NCBI GenBank assembly: GCA_013407085.1 | Contig: JACCGJ010005434.1 | Span: 1-64,000 of the forward strand | Source: Atriophallophorus winterbourni | Lineage: Eukaryota; Platyhelminthes; Trematoda; Plagiorchiida; Microphallidae | Reading direction: 5' to 3' | Length of the DNA stretch: 64,000 nt | Part shown: positions 1 through 24,887 of the stretch, in pieces | Numbering within the stretch: position 1 is the first letter of the stretch | How the letters are laid out: each line of letters begins with the position of its first letter | Notes under the pieces: model-generated | What the model was told of the DNA's origin: nothing | Database searches by the model: none | The model's input: the letters and a program-made list of their open reading frames with translations, nothing else | Made by a program: the position numbers and the translations under genes

Positions 1-59
1 TACAGTATCAACCATAGTTCTAATCAGGAACGTTATTTTTGGTGGACGGCAGATAATTC

Positions 60-420
60 GAAACACGCGTAGCCTGTAATAAAGACAAAGCTTATGAGCC
101 AGATTGAAGACATTTTCCAGGGTTCCGGAACTGGTTGCCATCGGAAGCAGTCAATAGGAATGTTTTTTTTGAGGTTCTGGAAAACCAGTAACAGATGGCC
201 TCAAATTTGACGGTAACCTATCGGGAACACGTTGAGTTGCTGGAGGCGGTCTTGAGAGTACATAAAATTTAGTCTTTTGACGAGCATTTTGAATTTCCGT
301 TGGCTCTGCTCTAGGAAGTGATGATGACGCGTAACACATAAGGACCAAATGTATACCGCATATTCAAAGTTGGGTCTTATGTACGTGTGTAGGATTGAGG
401 TGGTGGTCAAAAGACCTGAA
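60..420 (-). mobile_element. CR1-like LINE, C-terminal RT fragment
   Basis: Minus-strand translation reads through the domain that follows the reverse transcriptase palm in CR1/jockey-type LINEs. It has a stretch like LHTYIRPNFEYAVYIWS, then basic residues around QSQRKFKMLVKRL, then DRLQQLNVFPIGYRQIRG. Those blocks match the family order (Y-I-RP--EYA--VW, QR-ATK, Y--RL--LN-F--RR-RGD). The frame is broken and no catalytic motif lies in this piece, so it is a dead 5'- and 3'-truncated copy. Clade assignment is from pattern only. Confidence 0.6.
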
Positions 421-1039
421 AATTCGTTTGATTAGACATACGTTGCGATTGCCGACCGAGTACGCGTGCAAACACTGGGCTGAGCAACCAAAACACTCCT
501 AACTAAAACACTGAGGTCTTTTTCTTGCATACTAACCGAAGGTTTGGTTTACCGAAGCTTGTATTTAAAACTAAAGCACTTGGTTGATGAGTGTGATGGA
601 AAAGTGACACGCTGACATACCTTATACCTATACGTACCAAGGTCCCGTATTGAATGTCGACGACAATTTTTTGCTGTACGTGCTATATTTTTTGGAATTA
701 CCTACTCCAACATGTGATGGTCTCTCCCTGCCTGGCGGTGTTTAAAGTGAAATTGAACTTACACACAAAAGAATATTATTCGTGAGCCTTACATTTGGTA
801 TTCTCTATTCCTCTTATACTATTATATTTTTCGCATTTTCATTCATAAAGTCATCCTGTGGTGTTGAAAAGTATTTACTTTTTATCCACAAATTCTTGAA
901 TACTTGAATACTTGAATCCTTGCTTCGCCAGGGTGACGAATGCGGAGAGATGATCATAATCGTGGTTTGGAAAGAAGTTGGTTCGAAATTGCCCGTGCAT
1001 TAAGTTGCATAAGATACGCCTGCAGGTCATCACAATAAT
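421..1039. other. no gene recognised; AT-rich spacer
   Basis: No frame with recognisable protein similarity. Around 892-917 there are consecutive TTGAATAC-type units. They resemble the short tandem tails seen at the 3' ends of CR1-like copies elsewhere in the window (for example near 50270), so a plus-strand LINE tail may end here. Nothing else is supported. Confidence 0.4.
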
Positions 1040-1860
1040 TCGAGAAGGAGAGGATGCACCAAAGTTTGATGTTATGCGCGAGCATTAGAAACGGTGGGCT
1101 TACAAATGCTCTAATGTCGTTGATTAACATCGAAAACAGACGCGAACTGAGTACAGAGTTCTTGGTAACTCCGCATTTTATTGGAAAACAAAACGGAAAG
1201 CGATTTTCTGGCGCGAAGTGTCCTGGAGTGGTATAATTCGGCTTATTAAGACAAAAGTGGTTATAAATTCCTAGTAGACCAAGCTTTTGCTTTGAAATAG
1301 CGTAGTTAACACGGTCGAAAGCTTTGGATAAATCCAGGTATATGATATCAACCCCATAGTTTGCATCGTCAGCTTTGTCTAGCTGTCACGGGCTCAGAGA
1401 AGTTGTTTTTTATGCAGTTTCCATGGCTAGACCCGTATTGTTCAACAGCGACAGCGTTCGTATTCTCCATGAAAACCATCAAGTCGATGGATACAATGGA
1501 TCATCACTTTGGAATGCGAATGGAGCAGAGTGACGGAGTGGTAATTCGCAAGATCATTGCGGTTTCCACCTTTATATGTTGGGGTAAAAATGTCATGATT
1601 TTAATCTTTGGGAAGTTTGTGAGTAACTAACAAACGTGAAATGTACATGGAAATTCGTTTACAAGTTGCACAACAACCGTAGACAATGCGTTCCATGTCA
1701 TCCGGTATATCCCTGGAGTTGTATGATCATTTTATATACGTGTTCAGCGGCGAACAGAATAGACCTTAAGATATTTGAAATTGCCTATCAGCAAGCCGTG
1801 TGTGTGTGATAGTGATAACGTGAAGGCAGTGGATTCAAGAACGACATCATTCATGGTGCG
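1040..1860 (-). mobile_element. CR1-like LINE reverse transcriptase fragment
   Basis: Minus-strand frames contain ordered RT blocks. A fingers-like block TPTYKGGNRNDLANYHS lies near 1530-1600. Motif A is YLDLSKAFDRVNYA near 1305-1350. A decayed motif B/C stretch GVTKNSVLSSRLFSMLINDI ends in LAHNIKLW where an active copy has FADDIKLW (about 1060-1180). The catalytic DD is therefore lost and several frameshifts are present. The part from 1620 to 1860 is weaker and could be upstream RT sequence. Confidence 0.65.
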
Positions 1861-1928
1861 TTGAGTAATCGGTGGACAATATATTAACGCGACAAAAAGG
1901 CACATTCCCTATTTTTAAGTTGCAAGCG

Positions 1929-2101
1929 TGTAATGAATTGAATTGTATTGAATTGAGTGAATTTACTAACCCAAGAATTAAATTGAGAATAACCACACTC
2001 AGTTGAATCACACAGCGTGTATTAATTAATGTAACTAACAACGAGAATTTGAATTACAGAATTATTGATTAGTATTGATTGTTATTCGAACAATCATCAC
2101 A
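1929..2101 (-). repeat. 3' LTR of the LTR retrotransposon
   Basis: 173 bp, TG...CA ends, aligned by eye with the copy at 4193-4365 with about 12 substitutions (roughly 93% identity) and no length difference. It is preceded by AAGCG. The divergence suggests the insertion is not recent. Confidence 0.88.
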
Positions 2102-2628
2102 TTCACCGCAGCTCATAATCATCCTCGGATTTTTGTGATCTTGAATAGGTTTGTTTCTCAGTCTTTCCGATCGTCTGACTGGTTCACTTGATTCAGTATT
2201 CTCGGAAGACAAAGTGTGGACACGTTTGTTGCTTGTTCACCAGAAACATGTCCAGTGACTGCGGGTTGAATTGATTGAACACATGGAGGTTCCATCGAAC
2301 CCGAAAAGTCATCCACAGTTGCCAACAATTGTAACGCTTTTTCAATGACAGTAGTCTAAGGTGCCAGTAAGGATTTTCCTCTAGCGGTTTTGAGAAGTAC
2401 AATATCTGACGATCGTTTAGATGAGCTAGAAGGCAGTGCTGAATTCGCTTGATAAGATGAGTTCGGTGATTTATTTGAAATGGTATCTGATGAATGATGA
2501 AGTTTGCTTACTTTGGAGCCACTTTCTTCATAATGAAAAATAGATTTTTCGTTTGAATCAGTGACACGGGCGGATGTGGACGTGTTAACAGGAGTAGCAA
2601 TTGATTCAGTTGATAGGGAAGTAAAACT
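2102..2628 (-). pseudogene. LTR-element pol C-terminal tail
   Basis: On the minus strand, shifted frames give a Ser/Thr/Pro-rich, low-complexity segment ending in a basic stretch EPVRRSERLRNKPIQDHKNP next to the LTR. Such a tail is typical of the end of Ty3/Gypsy pol proteins after the integrase. It follows the protease segment directly, which locates the large deletion that removed RT, RNase H and the integrase core. Confidence 0.55.
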
Positions 2629-3441
2629 TTAATCATCAAACAAAAGAGCTTCAGCACAAGCAATGGCACTGTTAGAAATTAGTTGAACTGTCTTTCCAGA
2701 TGCAGTTTGAATATCCAGAGTAACAGGAGCGTTCTCCATACTATGATAGGATGTATGAAAGTCAACGTTTCGTTTTTCGCCAAGCGTCATACTTAAGGTA
2801 TCATCATCGTTTGTATGCATTAGAGTCTTGACATTTCCGACAGGTTCTCTTAGACCATATGCAGTCAGGCGACGTTTCAAAAATATGTGATTACCAGTTA
2901 TTTTTAAATGAACAGCTTTTATGTTCATGCTACTGGAATGCGATGCACACTGACGAGTTAAATATTTTATTGGATGAGAGTCAAATTTTGATAATGAACT
3001 TGTAGACAAAAATGAAAAGTCAATATTGAGTAACTTCAGCGATTTTAATCCAAGGATAGGTAGACTAGATTTCGTGACAATGAATGAACACTCAACTGAT
3101 TTGGCAGTACCATATTTGACCGAAATAGAGCAAACTCCGACAACAGGTACAGAATGTCCTGTAACGCCGTGAATCGGAATGTCAGATTGATGAATTTGAG
3201 CATCAAGGGCAAAATGTTTTAAGTCATTTAATGAAAGCAATGATTCCACACTTCCTGTATCAAATATAAATATTTTGGAACCATAACTACTGAATATATG
3301 TTTGCGGATATGAGACACTGTGTATGGTGACACTGATAATGATAGTGAGCTGATTTGATTTTCAACATTGACGACTTTTGTATCATTACTATGCACTTAA
3401 CATGTTTTAGAATTTCGACAAACTGACTGAATATGTCCAAG
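2629..3441 (-). pseudogene. LTR-element aspartic protease segment
   Basis: This open segment contains the retropepsin active-site block IFIFDTGSVESLL (about 3220-3270). About 80 residues later comes the conserved hydrophobic block ILGLKSLKLLNIDF, the ILG--- signature near the C-terminus of retropepsins. It lies in the same reading frame as the upstream gag, separated by stop codons near 3442 and 3399. A remnant of a second zinc knuckle (LGHIQSVC) sits between those stops. Function is presumably lost. Confidence 0.75.
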
Positions 3442-4192
3442 TTATTTAGCATTACGAAATGGACAAGTAAATCGAGAATGTAACTTGCCACAAGATGCAC
3501 ATTTTCCAAACTTCTGATTGTCGAAATTAGACTTGCATCGGCCGAATTTGCTTACTCTGTCTGGTTTGACATCAGAATCACTTTGTCGCTGTGGTCGGTT
3601 GCTGGACTGAGGTTTAGATCTAGAGGTTCCGAACAAAACAGTTTGATTGTCAGCGTTAATTTGACGATTAATTTCTTTTGAAACATCTTCATAATGTTCG
3701 CATATTCTCTTGACATTTTCATAGGTTGGATTATTCAACATCAATAACTGGCGATATAAATCGAGTTCATTGATACCAGCAACTAAACGATCTCTTAAAT
3801 GATCATATAGTTTATCTTCGAATGCACAACGTATAGCCTGTATTTGCAATTCCATAAGGAATGGACAATTAAATTGGTTTTATTGTCTTTGCATTGTATT
3901 GAAGCGTGCATGTTCAGCAATTTCGAAATTTTTCGGAGTGACATGCGCTAATAGAATTGACTTCAATTCATTGAAAGTCTTCTTGGCAGGTAGGATAGGA
4001 AATGATAAATTTTTCAGCAAAGCATAAGCAACTTCTCCTGCTGAAGTAAGAAAATGCGCAGTGATAAATGAATCAGGCATTTCACCCTTGGTGAGACACC
4101 AAAGTTCAAAACGTTCCAGATAATCTTCAATTTCTTTGGGGGTTCAATGAATATTGAGAGGTCCGAAGAACATAACTGATTGCAACGCCAAT
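3442..4192 (-). pseudogene. LTR-element Gag with zinc knuckle
   Basis: One minus-strand frame from just inside the 5' LTR encodes a Gag-like helical protein, beginning near LNIH-TPKEIEDYLERFELW. It continues through IRCAFEDKLYDHLRDRLVAGI and a Ser/Gln/Arg-rich region, then a knuckle CASCGKLHSRFTC (CX2CX3HX4C). In-frame stops occur at about 4144 and at 3880-3882. The LTR-proximal position and order gag-knuckle-protease fit LTR retrotransposons. Non-functional because of the stops. Confidence 0.72.
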
Positions 4193-4365
4193 TGTAATGA
4201 ATCGAATTGTATTGAATTTAGTGAATTGACCAAACTAAGAATTGAATTGAGAATAACCACACTCACTTGAATCACACAGCGTGAATTTATTATTGTAACT
4301 AACAACGAGAATTTGAATTACAGAATTATTGATTAGTATTGATTGTTATTCAAACAATCATCACA
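4193..4365 (-). repeat. 5' LTR of the LTR retrotransposon
   Basis: 173-bp partner of 1929-2101, with the same TG...CA ends, followed on the plus strand by AAGCG (4366-4370). It is the 5' LTR because gag starts beside it on the minus strand. Confidence 0.88.
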
Positions 4366-4370
4366 AAGCG

Positions 4371-6748
4371 ACACCAAAATGAGTCCACCATGCTATGTTG
4401 GTCATGCTGGGAAACCTCACAAGAAAAACGAGAATTATTTTATGGAAGAACACGCACCCATTTATTTTAACGATTGTTCTGAGAATGAGCATATTTGGAA
4501 AAGAAACATGGACATCTCAACCTTAACCTAAATAAAACTGGCCCACAGAAGATTTCAACCTGCTAAAACCAATCCTCTTCGTTTCGTGTACGAGAAAGTT
4601 CTTCATACTCAGAATACACTGATCTATTTTGAAAAATCAGATTCAAAATTGTCAAAAATTCCACAACACAGAAATGTAACGCTTCTTCGATCAGCATTGT
4701 ACGTTCAACTTCAGTGCTCTCCGAACATAATCGATTTTTTAGCAAGGCCAGTATTTTGCTGGTTTAATAACAGATCACTTACTGATTATTTGAAGGAAAA
4801 GTTTAGCTACACAAATAAAGATGAAAATATATTCGTGATCATACGTACTATCATTTGATTGTAGAAAGATTTTGGTAATTATTCATCATGCTCAGCATGA
4901 ATCGGATATCCTAAATAAAAATTATTCATTTAATGATTCATTTGATTATTTAAAATGATCCCAAGATTTATCGTTAAGAAGCTACCAATTTGCAACACCG
5001 AATGAATCCGTTATGAATGAAAATTTTAACGCGTAGAAACTAGTGAATGCAACATAACTCTCTAAGGCATTTTACAGGTGAACAATGCAAATTCAATTTC
5101 AAATCTGTAGCAAATTGATAAAACTAAGTCTGTTGGACATGATGATATGTATCCAACTCTCGTAAAACTTTTCACAACTGTGAATAATCTAACTTTCATT
5201 AAGCTCTTCACAGCTTAATAATTTGCCGTTTCATATCTGATGGCTGGGAATGAGAGGCGCATCTGCATGCTTGTAGGCATAAAATGTGTACCTTGCCAGT
5301 ATTGATAAAGAGAATTTTATATTTTTGTGATTGCATTTACACACTATTTTTCATCCTTACAATGTAGAGCATTATTGACTCATAATTCAAACTTGGTCTT
5401 GCATACGTCACTGTGCCATTTGTAATCCTGATGGGTTTCTGAAATTCTCTACCATTTATATCATTGGTTTCCCTTTGCATTACACAACTCGTTTTTTGTT
5501 GGTGACCTGTGTTGCACTAAGTATATTCCACGTGTTGTTTAATTCATTGACTGTGTTATTGTTTTTGTTCTCATTTCTGTGTGTGTGAGGAATATCACAT
5601 GTTTCTGATATTTCAACATTAGCTAGCTAATCCATCGTAATAAGATTCATCGCATAAATTTTCTGCTTGATGATATTTCATGAAGCCTTTGGCTCAATTA
5701 TCATAGATAGCCTCTCCAAAACCCGAGGTTATGTGGAATATCCGATGAAGTGCAACGTTCTTTATATAGCTTTTTGCCCAATCGTGTCCATTATGATGAA
5801 GAGATGTGATATGAGTTATCAATGGTACAAACGTAAATTGCTTCGACACTCAACGTTTGTGCACTACTCGTCCTCATTTTTGTATAACATCTGACGTCTG
5901 ATTATGTTCTTCATTCTTTTTCTTTGTAAAAGACGTTAAAATAATACAAGCCGATAACCAAGCTACGTTGATCTCGTTAGTGAACTATGAGATAAAAAAA
6001 CTGAGCTCGCGAAATTTTGAAGAAAGCGCTGCATTCTAAATACCGATTGTGCTATGGCGCTACCAGAATTGACCTCTGCAGATTCAAGCGGGAAGAATTT
6101 TGGCGTTCCTGATACAGAAATATTCCATTCCATTGTTCATTTTGTCAAGCAAGAATCAATATTCACAGAAAATTGATTAAACTGCTTTCGCCGTTGTCTT
6201 ACTTACCGGAACACTGTCATTTATATTGTCATATAAAAGTTACTCATGCCTCCCCATTGCGAATTGTTTTTGCAATTCTGGGCACCGTACTTACTGACAG
6301 ATATTCCTCGTCTGTAAAAAGTTTATCGTCATTCAAATAGGATGCTTAATAGTCAGAAACGTGAAACCACCAACGCATTACTCAAGGACTTTTAATCAGA
6401 GTGGCAAAGATTTCGTGGACTCAAAGAGAATCATTCTAAATTTTAAAAATTTTGTTCTGGTAGTTATAATTTTGTTCTTCAGAGGATGGAATATGAAACA
6501 CGAATGGGAAGTAAATTAATTAAAGCTTTCTAAGCTTGGCCCGGGTTGCTATTATTGGTGTGTTCGTGTTCTGTAAGCGGGTATTGTGCCACTGGCATAG
6601 ACTCACTGTTAGCATGATAAATCCGCTGAACGTTGTAAGCTTACAAAGGGAATTGTATTAAAATATGCAAAATATATAATGTTTTCAGAAAATTTAAACA
6701 AATCTAAAAACCTCTATTTTATGATATTTTTCGCGTATATTTATCCAA
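4371..6748. other. no gene recognised; AT-rich intergenic stretch
   Basis: Short frames on both strands (for example 4586-4858 plus and 4563-4745 minus) overlap each other and show no recognisable domain. No LINE motif, repeat unit or RNA gene was found by reading. The region is AT-rich, with scattered short duplications of ATTCAT-type sequence near 4880-4950. Confidence 0.45.
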
Positions 6749-7517
6749 TTGTTACTTGTTAGTGAAGAAGATCTGTACCTAGATTTTGCTTATCTCAGTG
6801 TTGACGCCACACAGTGTGTTAAGGATTTGGGTGTACTGGTTAGGGCTGACTTCAAATGGGAGGACCAATGTGCCGCTGCGGCTCAGCGTGCACGCAAGGT
6901 ACTTTTTCGGCTGAAATCAGTGCTATCGAGCAGAAGACCCGATGTATTCATGCCACTGTACAAGGCATTAGTTCGGCCGCATCTTGAATACTGTGTTCAG
7001 GCGTGGTGTCCTCACGACAAAAAGGACATCCTTCGACTTGAAAGTGTACAGCGCCTCGCAACTCGCATGATTGAAGGTCAGCGAGGGAAACCGTACGCTG
7101 TGCGCCTAATGTCTCTCGATCTTTTCGCCCTTAGGCGCCGTCGTTTAAGAGGTGACTTAATAGAAACCTTTAAGATCTTGAAGGGTTTGAGTGGCGTGCA
7201 AATGAACGACTTCTTTACCTTAAGTCCCGAGCTGGGCACCCGGGGCCACTCACTTAAAATTGCTAAGAAACGATGTCGGCTAGACTCCAGGAAACAATTT
7301 TTCAGCCTTAGGGTTGTTAACTTCTGGAACATTCTTCCAGAAGAACTTATATCCTGCAGTACCGTGTCTAGTTTTAAGCAGGGTTTGGACCGCAACTGGG
7401 GTAAGTTGTTTCCTGAATACTCTCCTTAATTGCTTTACAAGCTTAGGTTTTTCATCTTTTAGCGTTATCCCGTAAATAAAGTGAGGGCTAGAGTTCTCTG
7501 TGTTTTTTATTTTATTA
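6749..7517 (+). mobile_element. CR1-like LINE, intact C-terminal frame and 3' end
   Basis: A 226-codon open frame (6749-7429) covers the region after the RT active site. It has VKDLGVLV near the start, then PHLEYCVQAWCP, VQRLATRMIEGQRGK, RRRLRGDLIETFKIL, TRGHSLKI, FFSLRVVNFWN-LPEE and VSSFKQGLDRNW. These are the ordered C-terminal blocks of CR1/L2-type LINE proteins. A 3' UTR with AATAAA near 7475 follows and ends in T-rich sequence near 7517. This is the best-preserved LINE C-terminus in the window. It lies 0.5 kb upstream of the SMAD start codon in the same orientation. Confidence 0.85.
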
Positions 7518-20029
<12,512 letters not shown>

Positions 20030-20730
20030 CACACGTTTATCCACACACCCCATTATTGATGGTAACCATGTGATTATCGAATCTATTACTTGAGCTTGCT
20101 GACGCCGTTTGATGTTATCTTGTCCCAGTGTCTAACTTCGACGTCCCGCTTTCGTTAGGCCTATCGCGTCGATCTATCTCATTTGAACTTGGTGTTCGCT
20201 TGTTCAAGCTTTCCCCGGTCTTTAGTCCCTTTTTTCTTATCGGTTGATTTTCTTGTTTCACTCTCGCAAAGCGCCTTTCTTTGAATACTCTCTTCGTTGT
20301 AATCGTTATTTATTGCTTTGAGTGTATGTCGACGAGTGACGCTTTGTGGATGACAGACGCATTTCTACTTGTTATGTGTACATTTTCAAATCATGGTTAT
20401 TTTCAATCATCCATTTTCAACTTGTGTACAAAAAACAATTTTATCGCCTCGACTTTTCACAGAGACGATTTATGTTAATCGCGCCTGCTTCTGGTCACCT
20501 CGAATTGTATATGAATGAATATTCCATTTCGAAACAACAAGTGTTTTGATCGTTTTGGATTTCTTCTCTGTTGGTTACTTTGGCACATTTTCTGGCTTCC
20601 GAAATGTTACTAGTGCGATAGGAATGCATTGATGTCCATGGGATTTCGGCAGGTTGATTTAACGAGTTTCGAGGGTTGGAGACTACGTCATGTACCCGCG
20701 TACGGATGGTCGATGGTGAAATAAACTGAG
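20030..20730 (+). terminator. possible SMAD 3' UTR and polyadenylation signal
   Basis: The first clear AATAAA downstream of the stop is at 20720-20725, giving a 3' UTR of about 0.7 kb. No cleavage-site evidence can be read. The stretch has no protein-coding character. Confidence 0.3.
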
Positions 20731-23700
20731 TGCTTCATTGTTTTCCATCTCCCTTGAATTCTCTACTCGCAGTCGTTGTAATCTAATCAGCAAAACTTGT
20801 ATCGAAATCCTTTCCGACAAGGTCCGTATGAACGTCGTAGTCCATACATGATTTATTCCCAACGGTCATTGTTCCGTTCTCCGATGCTAATTCACATAAA
20901 CGATCGTGCCACTAATGTCCTAATTTTTCATCCTGCTAGACAGCGAAACCCGAGCTGCACTTCCACAACGAAAAATGATCTATGGATGTCACGCTGAGTT
21001 GGATATAAATCGCGGTCGTTCACAGCCATGACACGATCGTGCCTGGATGATTTTTGTCGTGACTGTGTCATAAATTCATCTGTGAAAACGCACCTTCCAG
21101 TCGTGGCGATGTTGTTGTCCATGGCGGATGTTGATTGTACAACAAACTCCCATGTTACTTTTCACGTCAAGCGTTTGGAAAAGTTGCTAAGACATGGATG
21201 TTCTATTTCGGTCATTTAGCGCCGACAGTAAATGTTGATCAGGCTTGCAAGATCGTTTATAAATAAAGACATTTTGCTATCGAAGTACGTAATCTGGTGT
21301 GTGAGAACCTTTTGGTCGATTTGCTAAAATTCCTTCCTGACAGGAATTCCATTCGCACAAACCCATGTTTAGTCTTTGCAAGTTTAGATGAATCATTCGC
21401 AAAGCTCCAGTAGCATATGATGGACCGCATTTCGATTTGACTTTGTTCCATTGTAGTTCATTTTAATAAACACACCTTGTATTGTAAACCGGATGGTGAT
21501 CGTTATGAACACATTCATCAAGCGCGCCACCCTCCCCCAGTGAAAAACGGCACTTGGTTGGTGTGAAAACGCATTAGCGTTTGTCTGGAACAACCGGTTT
21601 GTGATAAATGCTTCACTGAACAGCAATCAGTAGTTCGCTAAATTAACAATTAAAAGTCGTGGAATTCACGACGGACGTGAGGTAGTTCCCATCGATCCCC
21701 TTTTCGTTATGACACGCTCTGATTTGGTAAAGGAGCTGTGCACCATTATGCAGATGCCATAGGACTTTGACCGTAATCGGACTGATAAAAACTTAGCTTA
21801 CGCAACTCTACGAACACTTTGCACAGAATTGTGCGAGGTAGTTTTGAATAAAATTCGGTGCTGTTATTTCGCCTAAACTGTGGATTTCGATTTTCTTTCA
21901 TCAAGAACAAACCTAGCGATGAATCAGAGCAATCCACTCGAAGTAAATTGGTGGGATTTGTATATTTGCATTTGTCCAATTTAAGGCGAACTTAAGATTT
22001 TCGGTTATAAGGCATCTGTGGGAAGTGAATTCCAAAGTAAACACGCACGCGAAATGGAAATACCTGTAGCAGTTCTGTCGGGTATGCGGTATGCTCGACC
22101 AATTGGCGTGCTTTTGTGTTTTGGGATTAACGTTGGAAAGGTTGACCCCCAAGGGATTAAAATCAGGACTCAAACGATAAGTAGCTGCGAACCGCGGGGG
22201 TTAAAGTTGGATTGAGTGCCCACAACGTTTGCGTGATAGACGTTTGAACAAGGAACGCGATGTGACCTCGATTGATCTCCCGCCATCATTGACAATATGA
22301 GTGCCCTCGTGATGTGCTACCAGATCACACTCCGAATAGATCGCCAAGAGAAATGTCTTCGTCACGAGGGTACATGAACCCAATCGGTAGGATGCGCAGA
22401 AGATTGGTATCAATTGGTGTTCACTTAAAGCTAAACTGCAAGCGGTATATTTTTCTAGTCACAATATATGTTTCTCAATTTAAGTTTAGTCGCCACTGTA
22501 TAGTTACTGCATAATCGAATGCATTATATTATATTGTAACCTTCATGTGGACCTTGACGCACTCAGCAGGGCACCTGACTCGATTTCATAATTATATCAT
22601 CGGGACATGCCCGAAGTTAATTGAAGATTTCTTCACTATGTTATTTATATATGATTCAAGAATAGAAGCGCAACTAGAAAACCTTGGGATGCGACAAATT
22701 AAAGATTATTATTCTGGATAGATTTCTATCAATACCCTTCTCTGAGTAGTCCGTTATGCACTCCCCCATTATTCAACAAATTTTGTGTATCATCCAAATC
22801 ATAAAATCGATCCTAGATAGTATGACTGATAACTGGCAATTATTATAAAAGACCTGAAAATAATCACCATTTTCGTGAGCTTGTGTCCAATTTCTCAAAA
22901 AGAATAGATCGATTTACATGAAACATCTACTACTGAAAGCAGAAAATGTTGTCCCAGCAATACACTTAGCTACTTGTTCCATGCCCACTTGAAGGAGTGT
23001 AATGAAACGATTAACCTCATCGTTGCCGGAGTCAGATGAAACGCCGTGCAAAGTGGCAAATACTGCTTGGAATCAAATATTGATTGGTTGCGGAGACAAA
23101 CAGAACGCTCGCATTTAAATCCACCAGTTCAGCTCAGTGAGGATGCGTGTTCTGCCGAGAAGAACATACGAAACTAACTTGGTAGTGGTGTCAAGTTTTT
23201 CTCGTTCTACCACTCATCTAGAATTTAAATTCGGACTTCGGTGTGATGTCCCTATTGGTGAATACAACGCAATGAACAATATCGTCAAGCGTGTAGCATG
23301 TACTTGCGGTTGTTTTCGCGTTAATCCTGTTTCTAACACATCATTTGAGACCATATACAGAGAAGTGGATCCATAAATGCTAAACAATCAAACACTGATG
23401 GCTTGAATCGATCCATAATTACGGCGGTGTGCTGTGCAAATGTAAATAAACAATCACCTCAAATTGTTAAGTTTATTGCTTACGTCGTATCGAAGGTAAT
23501 ATTCATCGATGATACTTATCCTGTTTGGGCTTTCAAGCAGTCTGATATTCACAACTGCGGCATTCATGAATTTATACTGCAATCGTAGTTGTATTTCAAA
23601 TTGTTTTGAAAGATTAGTCAACGTTTGTACCGCTCAAGTTGACCACCGGTGTCCATTGTCGAGTGGTGACGCTGAAGCCAGTCGCCGTTTCAACCAATGA

Positions 23701-23735
23701 CACGACTGTGACCGCGGAATATTTTCTATGTTCGT
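20731..23735. other. no gene recognised downstream of SMAD
   Basis: Short frames on both strands show no domain. A stretch near 22090-22200 resembles 34990-35090, including TGGGATTAACGTTGGAAAGG against TGGGATTCGTGAGTGCGCG-AGATTAGCGTTGGACAGG; the two are probably copies of one old repeat. A small hairpin (GTCGTG / CACGAC) at 21655-21671 is too short to interpret. Confidence 0.4.
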
Positions 23736-23739
23736 ATCG

Positions 23740-24075
23740 CGGAGGTGTTGAGGGCATTAGCGATGAGTGCTAATCACGAATTTTCTTATAATATGCAAGA
23801 CACCACGCTCGGGCACATTACAAGAGCGGGAAGCAATGAAACGACCGACGCGGCAATAGTGATAATTCGAGTTTTGGTAAGGATTGCGTGAGAACGGTTT
23901 GAGCGACCACACCCTCGGAAACGTGGTGAGATGGACAACGACAGCAGCTATCCAACAATATGCAATTCATCAATATCCGTCAAATGAGCTCAGTAAGGTG
24001 ATGGCTGGTCGTTAACCTGTTACCACGAAATCGATTGATTGATCGGATCGAAGTAACAACCAGGACAGGCATGTT
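23740..24075 (+). repeat. dispersed repeat shared with 34575-34890
   Basis: Shared blocks in the same order are GCATTAGCGATGA, CACATTACAAGAGC (CACAAGAGCAATAAGC in the other copy), ATGCAATTCATCAA / ATGCAATTCGTCAA, and ATCGAAGTAACAACCAGGAC / ATCAAAGTAACAACCGGGAC with ACAGGCATG. No coding frame is conserved. Nature unknown. Confidence 0.55.
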
Positions 24076-24112
24076 GAGGTCACCGTAGTAGATTCGAGAT
24101 TTGTATATAAAA

Positions 24113-24328
24113 GGTATGCGTATGATACAAAAATGCTCATTTGCATGCGTTTTCATCGCACTCACGCCATGACTGGTTTCAGCTGTTTGCACTCATCATG
24201 TTGGGACAGTACGCTCTAGATCCGCATGTATTGATACAGTTCAGGAATGACAAATAAGTTTCGCGATTATATGCCACTGTTGGTTAAGGTTGGTACAACC
24301 AAGCGGTTCAATCACATGTACACAAAGG
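24113..24328 (-). ncRNA. hammerhead-type tandem repeat, left unit (decayed core)
   Basis: Direct repeat of 24888-25095. The minus strand carries ATGATGA (one change from CTGATGA), stem II region GTGCAAACAGCT, GAAA, then CCAGTC and ATGG at about 24166-24203. The core C is lost, so it is probably inactive. The right end (GCCACTGTTGGTTAAGGTTG ... CAATCACATGT) matches the partner unit and 17336-17420. Confidence 0.5.
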
Positions 24329-24872
24329 TTGTCATTGCCGGGGGTGGCAGTGGGGGTAAGCTCCCACTCTCTATGAAATGCTCCCATGTGGCGCGAGTCT
24401 CAAATAGCCTCTGACAACCAAGTACAGCTTCTGGACTGCACGAGTGGCTCCCCGAGCCCAGCGGAACTGCTTCTACCAACAGGAGAAGGGGCGAGGGCGA
24501 GTGACTGGCGCCTGAAAACCAGTTTGCTTCGGGTAGATGAAGCTCATTAGCCTGTGAGGGTATTTCATCTAAGGGAAGGAAAACCCTGATTTTAAACCTA
24601 CGCTGCCTTGCGGGATACCCGATCGCCGGAAAGGCCTCTGGATAAATCCGTGGGGAAAAATTTGGAACAGAGTCTGGTAGACGGTTAGTTGGTGCGCACC
24701 ACCTCTTTCTGGCAACTCCCTGCTGCCTTGCAGGTCGCACTTGGTTGTGCAAAGGCTAGAGAAGCTGACTCGAACAAACGCCGAGTGGTGCTTGGGACGC
24801 CGCTTTGTACCCAGATTCCCAAGACCCTTCATCATCTAGGAGGAGATATTCACCCAAAAATCCCAAACACCT
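24321..24872 (+). mobile_element. RTE-derived insert between hammerhead repeat units
   Basis: GC-rich. Starts TTGTCATTGCCGGGGGTGG, like GATTGTCACGGCCGGAGCGG at 54193. It shares GACAACCAAGTACAGCTTCT, CAACAGGAGAAGGGGCGAG and CTGGCGCCTGAAAACCAG with the RTE 5' region and with 15960-16413. It ends near AGGAGGAGATATTCACCC. It lacks RT sequence. Its position separates two repeat units that are contiguous at 17336-17420, so it is an insertion. Confidence 0.65.
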
Positions 24873-24887
24873 GTAGATGGGGTTAAA

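Larger units (their letters stand above)
1929..4365 (-). mobile_element. Ty3/Gypsy-type LTR retrotransposon, internally deleted
   Basis: Two 173-bp LTRs in direct orientation bound a 2.1-kb interior. Both start TG and end CA and are flanked by the same 5-bp sequence AAGCG (1924-1928 and 4366-4370), a target-site duplication. The interior on the minus strand carries gag, a zinc knuckle, an aspartic protease and a low-complexity pol tail. RT, RNase H and integrase core are absent. The element is therefore non-autonomous, or a deletion derivative. Assignment to Ty3/Gypsy rests on the gag-protease arrangement and not on RT. Confidence 0.85.
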
